Positions 43,514-44,200 of a stretch of 44,200 nucleotides of DNA are shown here, one piece after another (position 1 is the stretch's first letter; the number at the start of each line of letters is the position of its first letter). Source of the DNA: Candidatus Krumholzibacteriia bacterium (lineage in GTDB: Bacteria; Krumholzibacteriota; Krumholzibacteriia; LZORAL124-64-63); assembly GCA_024762975.1 (NCBI GenBank), contig JANTGJ010000015.1, positions 1 to 44,200 on the forward strand, in the 5' to 3' direction. Made by a program: the position numbers and the translations under genes. The notes under the pieces are model-generated. The model was not told where the DNA came from. It saw only the letters and a program-made list of their open reading frames with translations, and searched no databases.

Positions 43514-44200
43514 CTACAGCCTCCGGTACAGAAAATCGGGCAAATGATAACTGCGCCGATTCAACGTGGTCCCCAGAACCTTCACGTCCAGGGACTGCAT
43601 GCGCTCCAGCCCGTGCTTGACGACTTCGTACTTCAAACGCTTGCTCTCGACGACAACGACCAGGCCCAGCGTGGGCCGGGCCAGATGCGCCACTTCGACG
43701 CTGTCGAGAATAGGGGGCGCGTCGATGATTGTGAAGTAGAAGGATCGCTTGAGATTCTCGATCAGGCGCAGGTACTCGGGGCCCTTCAGATAGTCCAGGG
43801 CATTCATCTTCCGAGTGCCGTTGCCGGCCACGACCAGCTCGGCCGTGTTGTCGAAATCGGGCAGGGAGTCCGGGTTCGCCAGCAGTTCGCGGAAATTGAT
43901 GGAACTGTCGACGATTTTCTGCTGAGGCTTTCGGAAGTTGCCATCGATCCAGGCCACCTTGCGACCGACCATCATGGCGAGGTACCGGGCACAGTTGTAC
44001 GAGACGTAACTGTTCCCTTCACCGCCGGTCGTGGACGCAAAAGTAACCACCGAGCCGGTGGTTTCCGAATTGTGATTGATCAGGGAATTCGCCAGTTGCT
44101 CAAACTCGCCGACACGGTCGGCGGTCAGAGGCGGGAACAGGTTCCCCTGGTCGAATGTGCGCAATCGCTCATTCAAATCCAGCGGTCCCTGCGAAGACCT
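43514..44200 (-). CDS. BY-kinase-like P-loop protein (CpsD/ExoP type), 5' end cut by window edge
   Basis: The frame stays open to the right edge, so the N-terminus may be outside; a TTG at 44176 is the only in-window start. The fold is that of the bacterial tyrosine kinase/ParA group: VVTFASTTGGEGNSYVSYN is the Walker A region and FTIIDAPPILDSVE is Walker B. The Walker A lysine is replaced by Asn (GGEGNS in place of GEGKS) and Walker A' reads WIDGNFRKP instead of DxDxRxP. The C-terminus has only two tyrosines, not a cluster. It may be a regulatory pseudokinase for the chain-length protein encoded downstream. Degenerate versions of this motif exist in other polysaccharide loci. Confidence 0.85.
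   Translation of the reverse strand, partial: RSSQGPLDLNERLRTFDQGNLFPPLTADRVGEFEQLANSLINHNSETTGSVVTFASTTGGEGNSYVSYNCARYLAMMVGRKVAWIDGNFRKPQQKIVDSSINFRELLANPDSLPDFDNTAELVVAGNGTRKMNALDYLKGPEYLRLIENLKRSFYFTIIDAPPILDSVEVAHLARPTLGLVVVVESKRLKYEVVKHGLERMQSLDVKVLGTTLNRRSYHLPDFLYRRL

Overview
This window is a GC-rich (about 60%), gene-dense bacterial chromosomal segment. It is dominated by a cell-surface polysaccharide (exopolysaccharide, capsule or O-antigen type) locus. It has 33 supported protein-coding genes, two of them cut by the window edges. I see no RNA genes, insertion sequences, CRISPR arrays or phage genes. No gene-free stretch exceeds 300 bases; the longest is 31024-31292 (269 bp). The organism cannot be named from sequence alone. 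A C-terminal 'PNPFN' FlgD/T9SS-like domain, a lipoprotein resembling the putative GHL15 glycosidase family, a secreted tripeptidyl-peptidase-II-like protease and the GC content together suggest a Gram-negative from an FCB-related candidate lineage (Eisenbacteria/Krumholzibacteria-like). That placement is inference.

Left part (1-13.1 kb), mostly not polysaccharide synthesis: a truncated sensor histidine kinase (-), a divergent GT4 glycosyltransferase (+), a methyltransferase and a large secreted S8 protease (- operon), a PLP gamma-lyase followed by a divergent RelA/SpoT-like protein (+), an FMN TIM-barrel (nitronate-monooxygenase-like) protein with a Cys-rich tail (-), and a GHL15-type lipoprotein (-).

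Middle part (13.2-25.4 kb): a + strand run of GT4, MBOAT O-acyltransferase, SGNH esterase/transferase, NodB-type deacetylase, GT, CapK/PaaK-like adenylating enzyme and CapA-like protein. Several of these overlap by 4-11 nt. Converging on it are a GT4 coupled to a degenerate MqnE/CofH-like protein without radical-SAM cysteines, and a secreted deacetylase with a C-terminal sorting-like domain.

Right part (25.5-44.2 kb): sulfotransferase, Wzx-type flippase, PglD/NeuD-type acetyltransferase, DegT aminotransferase and GT4 (-); LegB dehydratase and a sugar nucleotidyltransferase (+); PIG-L deacetylase, GNAT protein and an AAA ATPase fused to a SPOR domain (-); then a long - operon of BY-kinase-like protein (cut by the edge), Wza-type exporter, Wzz-type chain-length protein, O-antigen ligase/polymerase, second sulfotransferase and two GT4s.

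Together the genes describe a Wzx/Wzy-type pathway. A nucleotide-activated 4-amino-4,6-dideoxy sugar would be made by LegB, the aminotransferase and the acetyltransferase. Seven GTs would assemble repeat units, which are flipped (Wzx), polymerised (Wzy/Wzz) and exported (Wza). Two sulfotransferases, an MBOAT/SGNH pair and three deacetylases (two NodB-type, one PIG-L) would decorate the product. No initiating phosphoglycosyltransferase is present here, and neither are NeuB/NeuA-type genes for a full nonulosonate pathway. Near-consensus promoters with a perfect TATAAT -10 sit in front of four transcription units.
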